Positions 15,723 to 24,225 are shown, counted from the first letter of the stretch. The stretch is 37,824 nt of DNA from Egibacteraceae bacterium (GCA_035540635.1 DATLGH010000085.1:1-37824), one strand, 5' to 3'. Made by a program: numbers and translations. The notes: generated by a model not told the origin, from the sequence alone.

Positions 15723-18380
15723 CTACCCCGCGCCGAAGCAGACGAAGCCCGCCGCGGCGACGTCGTCGCCGGAAGCGCACTCCGCCGCCTGCGCACGCGC
15801 GAGCGCTGCCGCGGGGGGCAGGCCGCCGCGCAGGTGATCGTGCAGGCCCACCATGAGCCGGCGGGTCGCGGCGTCGGGCACGGCCGCGACGCTCGCGACG
15901 AGGGTGCGCGTGCCGAGCGCGAACAGGGTGGCTGCGAGCCCCATGAGCTCGTCGCCGGCCTGCACCGCGGACAGGCCGGACTCGCACGCTGAGAGCAGGA
16001 ACAGCGGCGGCGTCTGCTGCCGGCGCTCGAGGTCGAAGACGGTGAGGGGCCCGTCGGCCAGCTCGAGGCAGGAGAACAGCGGGTTGTCCGAGCGGAACCG
16101 GCCGTGGCACGCGAGGTGAACGCAGCTCGCGCCCTCGAGGGCGGCCGAGACCGCACCGACGGTCGCGTCGTCGCCCAGCAGCGCCACCGCGCCCGTGTAG
16201 TGCGCGCGCAGCGCGCGCACCTCGTCGATCGCATGCGGGGGCGTCGCGCAGCCGACGAGGACGACGCGGCCCGCGTCGGGGGGCGCGTGCGGCTGCGCTG
16301 CGGCGCGGCACCACAGCTGGGCGGAGGGGACGACGCTGACGGGTCTGGCGCGGCAGGACGGCAGGAACGCCCACGGCACCGCGTGCAGTGCGCCGGTCGG
16401 CACGATGACCAGCGGATGCTCGGTGAGGAGATCCCGCACCGGGGCGATCAGGAGGTCGTCGAGCGCCTGTGCGGACGCGGCCGCCGAGGCGCGGGCTGCG
16501 GCGAGCGCGGCGGGGGGTCCCTGCGGCAACGTCAGGCGGCGGAGCGAGAACTGGAGGCGCTCGAGCTCGGTGACGGCGCGGCGGTGCGACCCGAGCCTGC
16601 GCAGACGCAGACGGCCGTCGGCGACGACCACCGCGTGGAGGTCGTCGTCGAGGCGCACCATCTCGAGCAGCGCGCGCTCGGCGAGGCAGGCCCGCAACGC
16701 GTCGACGGGCAGGCCACCGGTCTCGTCCTCCCCCTGGCCCCGCGCGTGGCGGCTGCGCTGCTGGATCGACCGTTCGAGGCGCGCCTGCCGGCGCAGCAGG
16801 GCGGTCGTCGCCTCGCCGGCGAGCGCCGCCTGTCCGATCGCGGCGACCGTCTCGCGCAGGGCGACGAGGTCGGCGGTGAGCGCCTCGTCGTCGGGTGGCC
16901 GCACGGGCCGCAGGGACAGCGCGCCGGCGCGCCAGCGCTCCGCCCACCGCAGGACCCGCTCGGCGTCGCCGGACTCGATGGCAAGGCGCGTGCCGAGGCG
17001 GGCGAGCTGACCGACGTGGCCGGAGACGTGGGCGCGGAGCTCCGTCGCGCCCAGCGTGGCCCGGTGCCGGTCGAGCGCGCGCATCCCCGCCCGCAGGGCC
17101 GCGTCGGCGCCGCGCCGGTTGCGGTGTGCGAGGCGCAGGAGCGCCTCCGCGTGCCAGGCGCGTGCGCGCAGCTCCACAGGGCCCCGAAAACGCGCCTGCC
17201 GGTGGGAGACGAGCTCGCGCTCGGCGGCCTGCGGGTCGCCGAGCTCCAGGGCGGTGCGTGCCGCCATGAGCCTGGCGTCCACGGACGCCGTCGCCCAGCC
17301 CGCGGCCTCGAGGTCCCGCCCGTTGCGGCTGGCCTCCTCCATGAGGGCGCGCGACCGCGGGCCGGTCTGCCAACGCGCCCGCAGCAGCACGTAGGCGGCG
17401 AGGACCGCCCACGGCTGGCGGCCCTGGGCCAGGAAGCTCGAGCGGGCCTCCTCCGCGATCCGCTGCGCGGCTTCCGGCTCCCCGAGCAGGAGCTTCACGT
17501 CGGCGAGGGTCAGCCGGGCCTCGGCGACGTCGGAGTCCATGCCGGCGCGAGCGAGCTCGGCCACCGCCCGGGTGGCGAGCTGGTCGGCCTCGGTGAGCAG
17601 GCGTGCGGAGAGGAGGAGCTCGCACCGGTCCGCCTCGCCCAGCCACGAGACGATCCCCAGCTGCCGAAGTTGTTCTGCGGCCAGGTCGTAGGACCGCAGA
17701 GCCGCGGGCACGTCGCCGCGCCGCGCGGCGACGAAACCGAGGTTGTGCCGCACCTGGGCGGCAGCGAGCGCCTGCCCCGTCTGCCGGTGGAGGCGCTCGG
17801 CGCGGAGCAGGTCGCGCTCGGCCGCGGCGAACTGACGCCGGTAGGTATGGAGCACGCCCCGGTTGCTGAGCAGGCGGGCCTCCCACAGCCGGTCGCCGGC
17901 GCGGCGCAGCGCGGGAAGCGCGCGGTCGTAGGTGGCCAGCGCCGCGTCGAGGAGGCCGAGCCGCTGCAGGACGAGCCCCCTGCGCATCTGCAGCCGCGCG
18001 CCGTCCGCGCCGTGCAGGACGGCGTCCGCGAGGGCGAGCTCGCGCAGGGCCGCCTCGGCGTCTCCCCGGCTCACGAGCAGGAAGCACAGGCTCATCCGGG
18101 CCTGCGCCGCACGGGTCGCAAGGCCGGCCGCCTCCGCGGTGGCGACGGCCTGCTGGAGCAGGGTGGCGGCCCCGTCGAGGTCCAGGCGCTCCTTCGCGGC
18201 AAGGCCGAGGGTCTCCTGTGCGAGGGATCGCGGGTAGGCGTCGCCGCCGGCCAGGTCGAGGATGCGACGCGCCCGTTCCTCGGCGTCCGCAGGGTCGTCC
18301 TGCGCGAGCTCGAGGAGGCGCTCCGCCTCCTCGGCCAGCGAGATGCTCCTCGCCGCCGCACCAACTGCCTGCACGCGCAT
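15723..18380 (-). CDS. TPR-CHAT protein (caspase-like cysteine protease)
   Basis: This 885-residue protein joins an N-terminal array of tetratricopeptide-like helical repeats (about residues 15-500, rich in AxxxYDxALxxxR-type helices) to a C-terminal CHAT domain (about 600-885). The CHAT catalytic pair is intact: His near 759 in CVHLACHGRF and Cys near 799 in LLSACESGLSAVQAGDE. The family ends with EPA-like helix elements, here TRTLVASVAAVPDAATRRLM. CHAT proteases are caspase/separase relatives, and TPR-CHAT proteins are known as proteolytic effectors, including in type III-E CRISPR. The start is ATG 18380 after a G-rich site; ATG 18413 is an alternative. It is divergent from a trypsin-like protease gene. 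Confidence 0.9.
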   Translation of the reverse strand: MRVQAVGAAARSISLAEEAERLLELAQDDPADAEERARRILDLAGGDAYPRSLAQETLGLAAKERLDLDGAATLLQQAVATAEAAGLATRAAQARMSLCFLLVSRGDAEAALRELALADAVLHGADGARLQMRRGLVLQRLGLLDAALATYDRALPALRRAGDRLWEARLLSNRGVLHTYRRQFAAAERDLLRAERLHRQTGQALAAAQVRHNLGFVAARRGDVPAALRSYDLAAEQLRQLGIVSWLGEADRCELLLSARLLTEADQLATRAVAELARAGMDSDVAEARLTLADVKLLLGEPEAAQRIAEEARSSFLAQGRQPWAVLAAYVLLRARWQTGPRSRALMEEASRNGRDLEAAGWATASVDARLMAARTALELGDPQAAERELVSHRQARFRGPVELRARAWHAEALLRLAHRNRRGADAALRAGMRALDRHRATLGATELRAHVSGHVGQLARLGTRLAIESGDAERVLRWAERWRAGALSLRPVRPPDDEALTADLVALRETVAAIGQAALAGEATTALLRRQARLERSIQQRSRHARGQGEDETGGLPVDALRACLAERALLEMVRLDDDLHAVVVADGRLRLRRLGSHRRAVTELERLQFSLRRLTLPQGPPAALAAARASAAASAQALDDLLIAPVRDLLTEHPLVIVPTGALHAVPWAFLPSCRARPVSVVPSAQLWCRAAAQPHAPPDAGRVVLVGCATPPHAIDEVRALRAHYTGAVALLGDDATVGAVSAALEGASCVHLACHGRFRSDNPLFSCLELADGPLTVFDLERRQQTPPLFLLSACESGLSAVQAGDELMGLAATLFALGTRTLVASVAAVPDAATRRLMVGLHDHLRGGLPPAAALARAQAAECASGDDVAAAGFVCFGAG

Positions 18381-18596
18381 CACCCCCCAGCCCCGTACGG
18401 GCGGTTGCAGCATATCGTCCAAGATGCAACTCTTCGGCCCCGGCGCGGGGCGGCCTGCATGAACAACGAGGTTTTCGCAGGCGAACGTATCAAGGAGCCG
18501 GAGCCGGGACTCTCCCTGGCGAGCGGGTGCCCCGCCCTGCGGGCCCCGTGAACCTGGCGAGCGCGTCCCGGCTCGAAATCGATGGGAGGGGAGCCC
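18381..18596. promoter_or_regulatory. Divergent intergenic region between CHAT and trypsin-like protease genes
   Basis: This 216-bp gap separates the two protease genes and must hold both promoters. It includes some of the more A/T-rich stretches locally (around 18411-18435 and 18460-18495). A GGGAGGGGA Shine-Dalgarno precedes GTG 18597. I could not settle on a -10/-35 pair for either side. No coding sequence was recognised in it. Confidence 0.4.
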
Positions 18597-20114
18597 GTGT
18601 CCGAGATCGACGAGGAGCGTGTCGAACAGGCGATCCGCGTGCTGAGCAGGGTGCGGCGCAACTGGATGCGTCGGCCGGGCGTGTCGGCGGTCGACGTCGG
18701 CTTCCCCATCGAGGACGGCCGGCTGCGGGAGGACGAGATCGCGCTCCGTGCCCACGTCGTACGGAAGCTGCCGGCGCAGGAGGTGCCGGAGAACCAGGTC
18801 TTCCCGGAGACCGAAGGCGGGTTCACCGTCGACGTCCTCGAGGTGGACTACGAGGTGTCCGCCGCACCGTCGGCGACGAACGCAGGCGCCGCGACGGGCG
18901 GCGGGGATCCCGACGGGGGGGCGGAGCGCCTCGACCCGCGGCGTCTGCAGCGCCTGTCGCCTCTCGTCGGCGGGGTGAGCGTCGGCAACCCCCGGATAGC
19001 CGCGGGCACGCTCGGCGCGGTCGTGTGGGACCGCAGCGACGGCTCGCCGCACATCCTCAGCAACTGGCACGTGCTGGCCGGCAACGACGCGTCCGCGCAG
19101 GCCGGCGGATGCGCGCCGTCGCGCAGCGCCGGCCAGCCGTACTACCAGGCGGCCGGCGGCGCCTCGCCACAGGCGCTGGGCTCGCTGGAGCCCTACTACC
19201 AGCTGCTCGCCTCGCTGCAGCCCTACTACCAGTCGCTGGCCGCGCTGGAGCCCTACTACCAGTCGCTGGCTACGCTGGAGCCCTACTACCAGCTGCTCGC
19301 CGCCTTCGAGCCCTACTACCAGTCGGCAAGCGACGGCCAGCCCTTCCCCCAGGCTGCGGGGGTCGGCGAGCCGATCTGCCAGCCGGGGCGCTTCGACGGC
19401 GGCACGTCGGCCGACGTCGTCGCCCACCTCGCTCGCGGTCGGCTCGACCGCTTCATGGACGCAGCCGTCGCGCGTCTGACGGGACGCCGCGCGTACAGCC
19501 CGTCCGTCCTCGGGGTCGGGATGGTCACCGGGCACACCCCGCCTCGCCTCGGCATGCGGGTGATGAAGTCCGGCCGCAGCAGCGGGGTCACCCACGGCCG
19601 CATCGACGGGGTGAGCCTGTCGACGACGATCACCTGGGGCAGCGAGAAGCACTACTTCGAGGACCAGGTCCACATCGTGCCGCTCCACCCGTGGCCGCAG
19701 CCCGACAAGGATTTCGAGGAGGTCTCCGAGGGGGGCGACTCGGGCGCCGTGTGGTTGGAGGAGGCGACGAAGCGCGCGGTCGGCCTGCACTTCGCCGGCG
19801 ACGTCGGCGGCGTGGCCGAGAACGAGCACGCGCTCGCCAACCCGATGCCCCGCGTGGCCGAGGCCCTGAACGTCTCGTTCGCGCCGGACCCGAGCGTCCT
19901 CGCGCAGGCCGGCCCCGCCGATCCCGACGGGCGCGTGCTCCGACTCCTTCGCAGCCTGGGCGGCGCGCGGCCCGGCAACGACCTGTCCGGGCTCGTGAAG
20001 GCGGTCACCGGCACGGGGTCGCGGCACGGGGCCGACGGCGCCGGGCTTTCGACGAGCGACCTGGAGGCCCTTCGCGCGGTGATCGACGCGGTGCTCGGTT
20101 CGTTGAAGCGCTAG
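18597..20114 (+). CDS. Trypsin-fold serine protease with a repeat-expanded loop
   Basis: This 505-residue protein has an N-terminal domain (about 1-90) that includes VSAVDVGFPIEDG and IALRAHVVRKLP, a variable linker, then a chymotrypsin-like fold. The triad is visible: His near 158 (HILSNWHVLAG), Asp near 288 (DRFMDAAVARL) and Ser near 382 (EGGDSGAVW). No signal peptide is seen, so it is probably cytosolic. Between His and Asp lie five copies of a 10-residue unit (L/F-E/Q-PYYQ...), residues 197-246. A hydrophobic C-terminal helix ends the protein. The start GTG 18597 follows GGGAGGGGA. It is divergent from the CHAT protease, and its stop overlaps the HPPD stop in a shared CTAG. Confidence 0.85.
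   Translation: MSEIDEERVEQAIRVLSRVRRNWMRRPGVSAVDVGFPIEDGRLREDEIALRAHVVRKLPAQEVPENQVFPETEGGFTVDVLEVDYEVSAAPSATNAGAATGGGDPDGGAERLDPRRLQRLSPLVGGVSVGNPRIAAGTLGAVVWDRSDGSPHILSNWHVLAGNDASAQAGGCAPSRSAGQPYYQAAGGASPQALGSLEPYYQLLASLQPYYQSLAALEPYYQSLATLEPYYQLLAAFEPYYQSASDGQPFPQAAGVGEPICQPGRFDGGTSADVVAHLARGRLDRFMDAAVARLTGRRAYSPSVLGVGMVTGHTPPRLGMRVMKSGRSSGVTHGRIDGVSLSTTITWGSEKHYFEDQVHIVPLHPWPQPDKDFEEVSEGGDSGAVWLEEATKRAVGLHFAGDVGGVAENEHALANPMPRVAEALNVSFAPDPSVLAQAGPADPDGRVLRLLRSLGGARPGNDLSGLVKAVTGTGSRHGADGAGLSTSDLEALRAVIDAVLGSLKR
19185..19334 (+). repeat. Five in-frame 30-bp tandem repeats
   Basis: Five consecutive 30-bp units encode (L/F)(E/Q)PYYQ followed by four variable residues, in the four inner copies mostly (S/L)LA(A/S/T). 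The core gagccctactaccag is nearly identical in each copy. Degenerate copies flank the array (QPYYQ before it; QPFPQ and EPICQPG after it), suggesting that the array grew from an ancestral xPIxQPG motif. The period is a multiple of three, so copy-number change would keep the frame. Confidence 0.92.
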
Positions 20115-21205
20115 AGGTTGCCGCGCGCGGCCTGCTCGCGCTCGATCGCCTCGAACAGCGCCTTGAAGTTGCCGACTCCGAACCCGCGCGAGCCGTGCCG
20201 TTCGATGATCTCGAAGAAGACCGTCGGGCGGTCCTGCACCGGCTTGGTGAACAGCTGGAGCAGGTAGCCCTCGTCGTCGGCGTCGACGAGCACGCCGTGC
20301 TCGGCGAGGGCGTCGAGGTCCTCGTCGATCCGTGACCAGTCGAGCCGTTCGCGCAGGGCGGCGTAGTAGGCGTCGGGCACCCGGAGGAAGTCCACACCGC
20401 TCGCGCGCAGGCGCGAGACCGTCGCGACGACGTCGTCGGTGGCGAGGGCGAGGTGCTGGACGCCCGGCGAGCCGTAGGCCTCGAGGTACTCGTCGATCTG
20501 CGACTTCCTGCGGCCGGGAGCCGGCTCGTTGATCGGCAGCTTCACCCGCCCCTCGCCGTCCCAGAGGACCTTGCTCATGAGGGCGGTGTACTCGGTGGAG
20601 ATCGCCTCGTCGTCGAAGTGCACGAGCTGGGAGAAGCCCATGACCTGCTCGTAGAACCGCGCCCAGTGGGTCATGCGGCCGAGCTCGACGTTGGCCACGA
20701 CGTGGTCGATGTGGCGCAGCCCCGCACCCGCGCCCGGCGGCCCGTCCAGCGCCTCGTAGCCGGGCATGAACGGCCCTGAGTAGTTCGAACGGTCGACGAA
20801 CGAGTGGATCGTGTCGCCGTAGGCGCGGATCGCCGCGACGACGACCTTGCCCCGCTCGTCCTCGCGCACCTCGGGGGGAAGGTGCGGCTCGGCTCCCCGC
20901 GCGACCGCGCTCGCGAACGCCGCGTCGGCGTCGGGCACGGCGAAGGCGACGTCACGCACCCCGTCGCCGTGCGCGCGCTGGTGGACGACGGCCTCATGGT
21001 CGGGGCGCAGGCCCGCGGTGAGCACGAAGCGGATGTCGCCCTGCCCGAGCACGTAGGAGGCGCGGTCGCGCACGCCGGTCTCGGGGCCGGCGTACGCGAC
21101 GGGGGTGAAGCCGAAGGCCGTGCGGTAGAAGTGCGCCGCCTGGCGGGCGTTGCCGACGAAGAGCTCGATGTGGTGGTAGCCGAGCAGGGGCATGAGCTCG
21201 GGCAT
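20111..21205 (-). CDS. hppD: 4-hydroxyphenylpyruvate dioxygenase
   Basis: This 364-residue non-haem iron dioxygenase converts 4-hydroxyphenylpyruvate to homogentisate in tyrosine degradation. Two vicinal-oxygen-chelate domains are visible. The iron ligands are His near 168 (RHIDHVV), His near 251 (GVQHLALAT) and Glu near 332 (VFFEIIERHG). KLPINEPAPGRRKSQIDEY and the C-terminal GFGVGNFKALFEAIEREQ are diagnostic of HPPD. GGGAGG 10 nt before ATG 21205 serves as ribosome site. The gene starts 4 nt after the ferredoxin stop, so the two probably share an mRNA. No homogentisate dioxygenase is in the window. Confidence 0.97.
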   Translation of the reverse strand: MPELMPLLGYHHIELFVGNARQAAHFYRTAFGFTPVAYAGPETGVRDRASYVLGQGDIRFVLTAGLRPDHEAVVHQRAHGDGVRDVAFAVPDADAAFASAVARGAEPHLPPEVREDERGKVVVAAIRAYGDTIHSFVDRSNYSGPFMPGYEALDGPPGAGAGLRHIDHVVANVELGRMTHWARFYEQVMGFSQLVHFDDEAISTEYTALMSKVLWDGEGRVKLPINEPAPGRRKSQIDEYLEAYGSPGVQHLALATDDVVATVSRLRASGVDFLRVPDAYYAALRERLDWSRIDEDLDALAEHGVLVDADDEGYLLQLFTKPVQDRPTVFFEIIERHGSRGFGVGNFKALFEAIEREQAARGNL

Positions 21206-21209
21206 CGCG

Positions 21210-21554
21210 CTAGCCTCCCGAGATCTGCGGTCGCAAGTCGAACTCGGCGTCGCCGATCATGAGCCACTCCACCGGCTCGCCGCCGGCGACGTGGTCGAGG
21301 ATCGCGGGCACGTCGCGCTCGGTCACCCCGCCGTAGAAGACGTTGTCGGGGAAGATCGCCACGACGGGCCCGACCATGCAGGCCTCCATGCAGCCACCCG
21401 CGACGATCTTCACGTCGTGCATCCGCCGCCGGCCCGACTCCTCGCGCATGGTGTTGAACACGTGTGCCGCCCCGTTGGCGTTGCAGCTCGGGCGCGGGTG
21501 CTCACGGTCGCGCTGGTTGATGCACACGAAGACGAACTTGCGGGGCTTCGGCAC
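21210..21554 (-). CDS. Thioredoxin-like [2Fe-2S] ferredoxin
   Basis: This 114-residue protein has the four-Cys pattern of thioredoxin-fold ferredoxins: Cys 11 (FVCINQRD), Cys 24 (RPSCNANG), Cys 55 and Cys 59 (GGCMEACMVGP), plus FPDNVFYGGV. These would hold a [2Fe-2S] cluster for electron transfer in the cytosol. The redox partner is not known. The start is GTG 21554 with GAGGAG upstream. HPPD follows 4 nt downstream, but HPPD needs no ferredoxin for its reaction, so the link may be only transcriptional. Confidence 0.88.
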   Translation of the reverse strand: MPKPRKFVFVCINQRDREHPRPSCNANGAAHVFNTMREESGRRRMHDVKIVAGGCMEACMVGPVVAIFPDNVFYGGVTERDVPAILDHVAGGEPVEWLMIGDAEFDLRPQISGG

Positions 21555-21617
21555 AGGTGTCGCTCCTCGCCTCGTTCGGGCCCAGCCTACTGCCGTCGCC
21601 GCGGCCGACAGGGCACG

Positions 21618-22484
21618 TCAGTCGAGCCCCCGGGCGGAGACCGCGGGGCGCCGCCGGCCGAGGATCGTCTCCATCGTGCGCACCGCCCGCACGGTCGCGC
21701 GCGTGTCGTGAACCCGCACGACGTGCGCGCCGAGGTGCACGGCGGTCACCGCAGCCGCCAGCGACGCCTCGGCGCGCTCGTCGACCGGCAGGTCGAGCGT
21801 CTCGCCGAGGAAGTCCTTGTTCGACATCGCGACGAGCACCGGATAGCCGAGCGCCCGGATCTCCGGCAGCCGGCGGGTCAGCTCGAGGGAGTGGGCGGTG
21901 TTCTTGCCGAAGTCGTGGCCGGGGTCGACGACGATCCGGTCGCGGGCCACGCCGCGCCGACGCGCCTCCTCAGTGAGGCGAGCAAGCCCGTTCACGACCA
22001 CGGTCGTGACGTCGGGCCGGTAGGTGGTGCGAAAGGGCCTGGTGCGCGGGGGCGTGCCGGAGTGCACGACGACGAGCGCGGCGCGGGGGCGGGCCGCGAC
22101 GACGCCGGCCAGCTCGGGGTCGGTCAGCCCGGTGCTGTCGTTGACGAGGTCGGCGCCGGCGTCCAGGGCGTCGGCGGCGACGGCCGCCCGGAACGTGTCG
22201 ACCGACAGGGGCACGTCCCAGCGCGCGCGGAACGCCTCGACGAACGGTAGGACCCGCGCGCGCTCCTCCTCCACCCCGACGTCGGCCCCCGGTCCCGCTT
22301 TCACGCCTCCGACGTCGACGATGTCGGCGCCGGCGGCCACGTGCGCCGCGGCGAGGTCGAGCGCCGCGCCGAGCGCCCATCCGCGACCGCGGTCGGAGAA
22401 CGAGTCGGGCGTGCGGTTGACGATCGCCATGACGGCGGCCCGCTCGTCGAGGCGGAAGGTGGTGGACCGGAGCCGGAATCGCAT
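21618..22484 (-). CDS. folP: FolP2-type dihydropteroate synthase homologue
   Basis: This 288-residue TIM-barrel protein has MAIVNRTPDSFSD, ADIVDVGGVKAGPG, LSVDTFRAAVA, LVNDSTGL, VVDPGHDFGKN and VRVHDTRATVRAV. True DHPS enzymes carry VNVTPDSFSDGG and GGESTRPG at the first two sites. Here the second pABA-loop reads GGVKAGPG, the form seen in mycobacterial FolP2, which is reported to lack DHPS activity. The protein may therefore not make dihydropteroate. A TACCAT box lies 8 nt before ATG 22484. It is divergent from the membrane-protein gene across 60 bases. No other folate gene is nearby. Confidence 0.85.
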   Translation of the reverse strand: MRFRLRSTTFRLDERAAVMAIVNRTPDSFSDRGRGWALGAALDLAAAHVAAGADIVDVGGVKAGPGADVGVEEERARVLPFVEAFRARWDVPLSVDTFRAAVAADALDAGADLVNDSTGLTDPELAGVVAARPRAALVVVHSGTPPRTRPFRTTYRPDVTTVVVNGLARLTEEARRRGVARDRIVVDPGHDFGKNTAHSLELTRRLPEIRALGYPVLVAMSNKDFLGETLDLPVDERAEASLAAAVTAVHLGAHVVRVHDTRATVRAVRTMETILGRRRPAVSARGLD

Positions 22485-22492
22485 GGCCGGTC

Positions 22493-22498
22493 ATGGTA
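22493..22498 (-). promoter_or_regulatory. Putative -10 box of the folP2-type gene
   Basis: TACCAT on the minus strand with 8 nt to ATG 22484 and no Shine-Dalgarno. Confidence 0.4.
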
Positions 22499-22544
22499 GG
22501 CATACTGACCCGGCAGCGAACCCGAGCCGACAGGAGACCGTGCC

Positions 22545-23579
22545 GTGACGGCGAGTGGCAACACGCCCCCGCCAGGAGAGCCGCCGCGGCTGCCGCCGCC
22601 GCCCGGGGACCCCGGGCAGCCGGCGGCACGCGGAGCGCGACCCGTCCCGATCCGCCCGCTCAACCTCGGTGACGTGCTCGACGGCGCGTTCAGGCTCTTC
22701 GCCGCCAACTGGCGGACGATCGTCCTGCTCACCGGCGTCTTCGTCGTCCCGTTCCAGCTGCTGTCGGCGTACCTCCAACGCGACCTGCCGGGGCTGCTCG
22801 ACCTGTTCGACCTCATGACCGACCCCGCCGCCGCGCAGCGGTTCGCCGAGGCCGGCGGCGGCGGCGGCAACCTCGCGACGCTGCTCGCCATTGCCCAGGG
22901 CCTGCTCGTGTCGCCCCTCGTGACCGGCGTCATCGCCGCGGTCGTCGCCTCCTCCTACCTCGGTGGCGAGGCGGGTGCCGGCGAGGCCTTCTCCGCCGGG
23001 ATGAGCCGCTGGTGGGCCCTCGTCGTCTCGTGGGTGGTGCTCATCGTGGCGGCGGTCGCTCCGCCCGTCGTCGCCGCCGCGGTCGTCGCGGGCGCATCCG
23101 CCGGGGGCGTGCCGCTGCCGGTGGTCGCCGTGCTCGCGATCGTGCTCGTCCTCGCGGGGGTCTGCGCGTCGCTCGCGATCGGGTCGATGTTCTCCGCCGC
23201 CGCGCCGGCGATCGTCGTCGAGCACCTCGGCCCCTTCCAGGGGCTCGCGCGCTCCGCCCGGCTGCTGCGTCCCCGGATCTTCGCCGTCGTCGGGACGGTC
23301 GTCGTCGCGATCCTGCTCGTGCTCGTGCTGTCACTCGCGCTCGGGGGCATCCCCCAGCTCGTCGGCATGCTCATCGGGGACCGCTTCGGGTGGCTGTTCA
23401 TCGCCGTCGGCGGCATCCTCGCGAGCCTCGTGAGCACGCCGCTCTTCGCGATCGTCGTCACCCTGCTCTACTTCGACGGGCGCGTGCGCCGGGAGGCCCT
23501 CGACCTGCGGCTCGCGGCCGACGGGCTCGCGGCCAGGACCGGCGACCCGGGCGCCACGGGTGGTCACGCTGGCCGTTGA
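22545..23579 (+). CDS. Polytopic membrane protein
   Basis: This 344-residue protein has a Pro-rich cytoplasmic start (about 1-38), then the motif RPLNLGDVLDGAFRLFAANWRT (quoted in part: LNLGDVLDGAF), and about six hydrophobic segments, near 60-75, 115-145, 165-185, 195-225, 245-270 and 280-310. The LGDVLDGAF entry motif occurs in actinobacterial membrane proteins related to glycerophosphodiesterase membrane domains. The function is unknown. The start is GTG 22545 behind AGGAG. It heads an operon with DUF4129, DUF4350, MoxR and DUF58 genes and overlaps the next gene by 20 bp. Confidence 0.8.
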   Translation: MTASGNTPPPGEPPRLPPPPGDPGQPAARGARPVPIRPLNLGDVLDGAFRLFAANWRTIVLLTGVFVVPFQLLSAYLQRDLPGLLDLFDLMTDPAAAQRFAEAGGGGGNLATLLAIAQGLLVSPLVTGVIAAVVASSYLGGEAGAGEAFSAGMSRWWALVVSWVVLIVAAVAPPVVAAAVVAGASAGGVPLPVVAVLAIVLVLAGVCASLAIGSMFSAAAPAIVVEHLGPFQGLARSARLLRPRIFAVVGTVVVAILLVLVLSLALGGIPQLVGMLIGDRFGWLFIAVGGILASLVSTPLFAIVVTLLYFDGRVRREALDLRLAADGLAARTGDPGATGGHAGR

Positions 23580-24225
23580 GCTGCCGCCCCCGGCCGTCGG
23601 TCCCGAGGAGGTGCGCCGTGTCGTCACCGAGGTGCTGTCGCGCCCGGAGTTCGCCGGGGCGGCCCCGTCGCTGGCGGCGCGGGTGCGCGGCTGGGTCGCC
23701 GAGCAGATCGGGCGCCTGATCGAGGCGGTGGCCGGCACGGGAGGAGCCTCGCTCGTCGGGTCGCTCCTGCTCACGGCCGCGGTCGTCGTCGCGGTGGTCC
23801 TCGCCCTGCGCTTCGCGCGAGGACTGCGCCCCGACCCGGCGCTCGCTCCGGTGACGGCCGACCGTGTCGGGCGCCAGGCGGCGGACTGGGCCGCGGAGGC
23901 CGACGCGCACGCGCGCGAGGGCCGCCTGCGCGAGGCGCTGCGCTGCCGCTACCGCGCGCTCGTCGCCGCGCTCGCCGCCGCCGGGGCGGTGGACGAGACA
24001 CCCGGCCGCACGACGGGGGAGTACCTCGCCGAGGTGGCGCGTCGCCGCCCCGACGCCGTGAGCGACGTCGCCGCCGTGACCGCGGCGTTCGACGCGAGCT
24101 GGTACGGCCACGCCCGCGTCGACGAGACGACCCTCGACGAGGTCCGTCGGCGCACGGACGCGGTCCGCGCCGCCCTCGGGCGGCACCGCCCGGTCGCCGC
24201 ACCTGCCGCGGGAGGCCGGCGGTGA
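23560..24225 (+). CDS. DUF4129 domain-containing membrane protein
   Basis: This 221-residue protein has an N-terminal extracellular or cytosolic helix, one transmembrane segment (about 65-88, LVGSLLLTAAVVVAVVLAL) and a C-terminal DUF4129 domain with LREALRCRYRALVAAL, TPGRTTGEYLAEVAR and FDASWYGHARVDE. DUF4129 proteins commonly sit with MoxR and DUF58 genes. The start GTG 23560 overlaps the preceding gene by 20 bp, and the stop overlaps the next start (GTGA), showing translational coupling. The biochemical role is unknown. Confidence 0.82.
   Translation: MVTLAVELPPPAVGPEEVRRVVTEVLSRPEFAGAAPSLAARVRGWVAEQIGRLIEAVAGTGGASLVGSLLLTAAVVVAVVLALRFARGLRPDPALAPVTADRVGRQAADWAAEADAHAREGRLREALRCRYRALVAALAAAGAVDETPGRTTGEYLAEVARRRPDAVSDVAAVTAAFDASWYGHARVDETTLDEVRRRTDAVRAALGRHRPVAAPAAGGRR

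Noticed and set aside
14986-18429. A 1147-residue minus-strand frame over the deaminase and CHAT genes
   Set aside because: Out of frame with both real genes and extremely Arg/Ala/Pro-rich, typical of third-frame GC artefacts.
19185-19334. The 30-bp repeats as a CRISPR array
   Set aside because: There are no spacers; repeats are contiguous, in frame and code for EPYYQ units of a protease loop.
15723-20027. A 1434-residue minus-strand frame running from the CHAT gene through the trypsin-like gene
   Set aside because: Only the part up to about 18380 has CHAT/TPR homology. The upstream 1.6 kb is antisense to the serine protease, whose catalytic motifs and repeats are on the plus strand.
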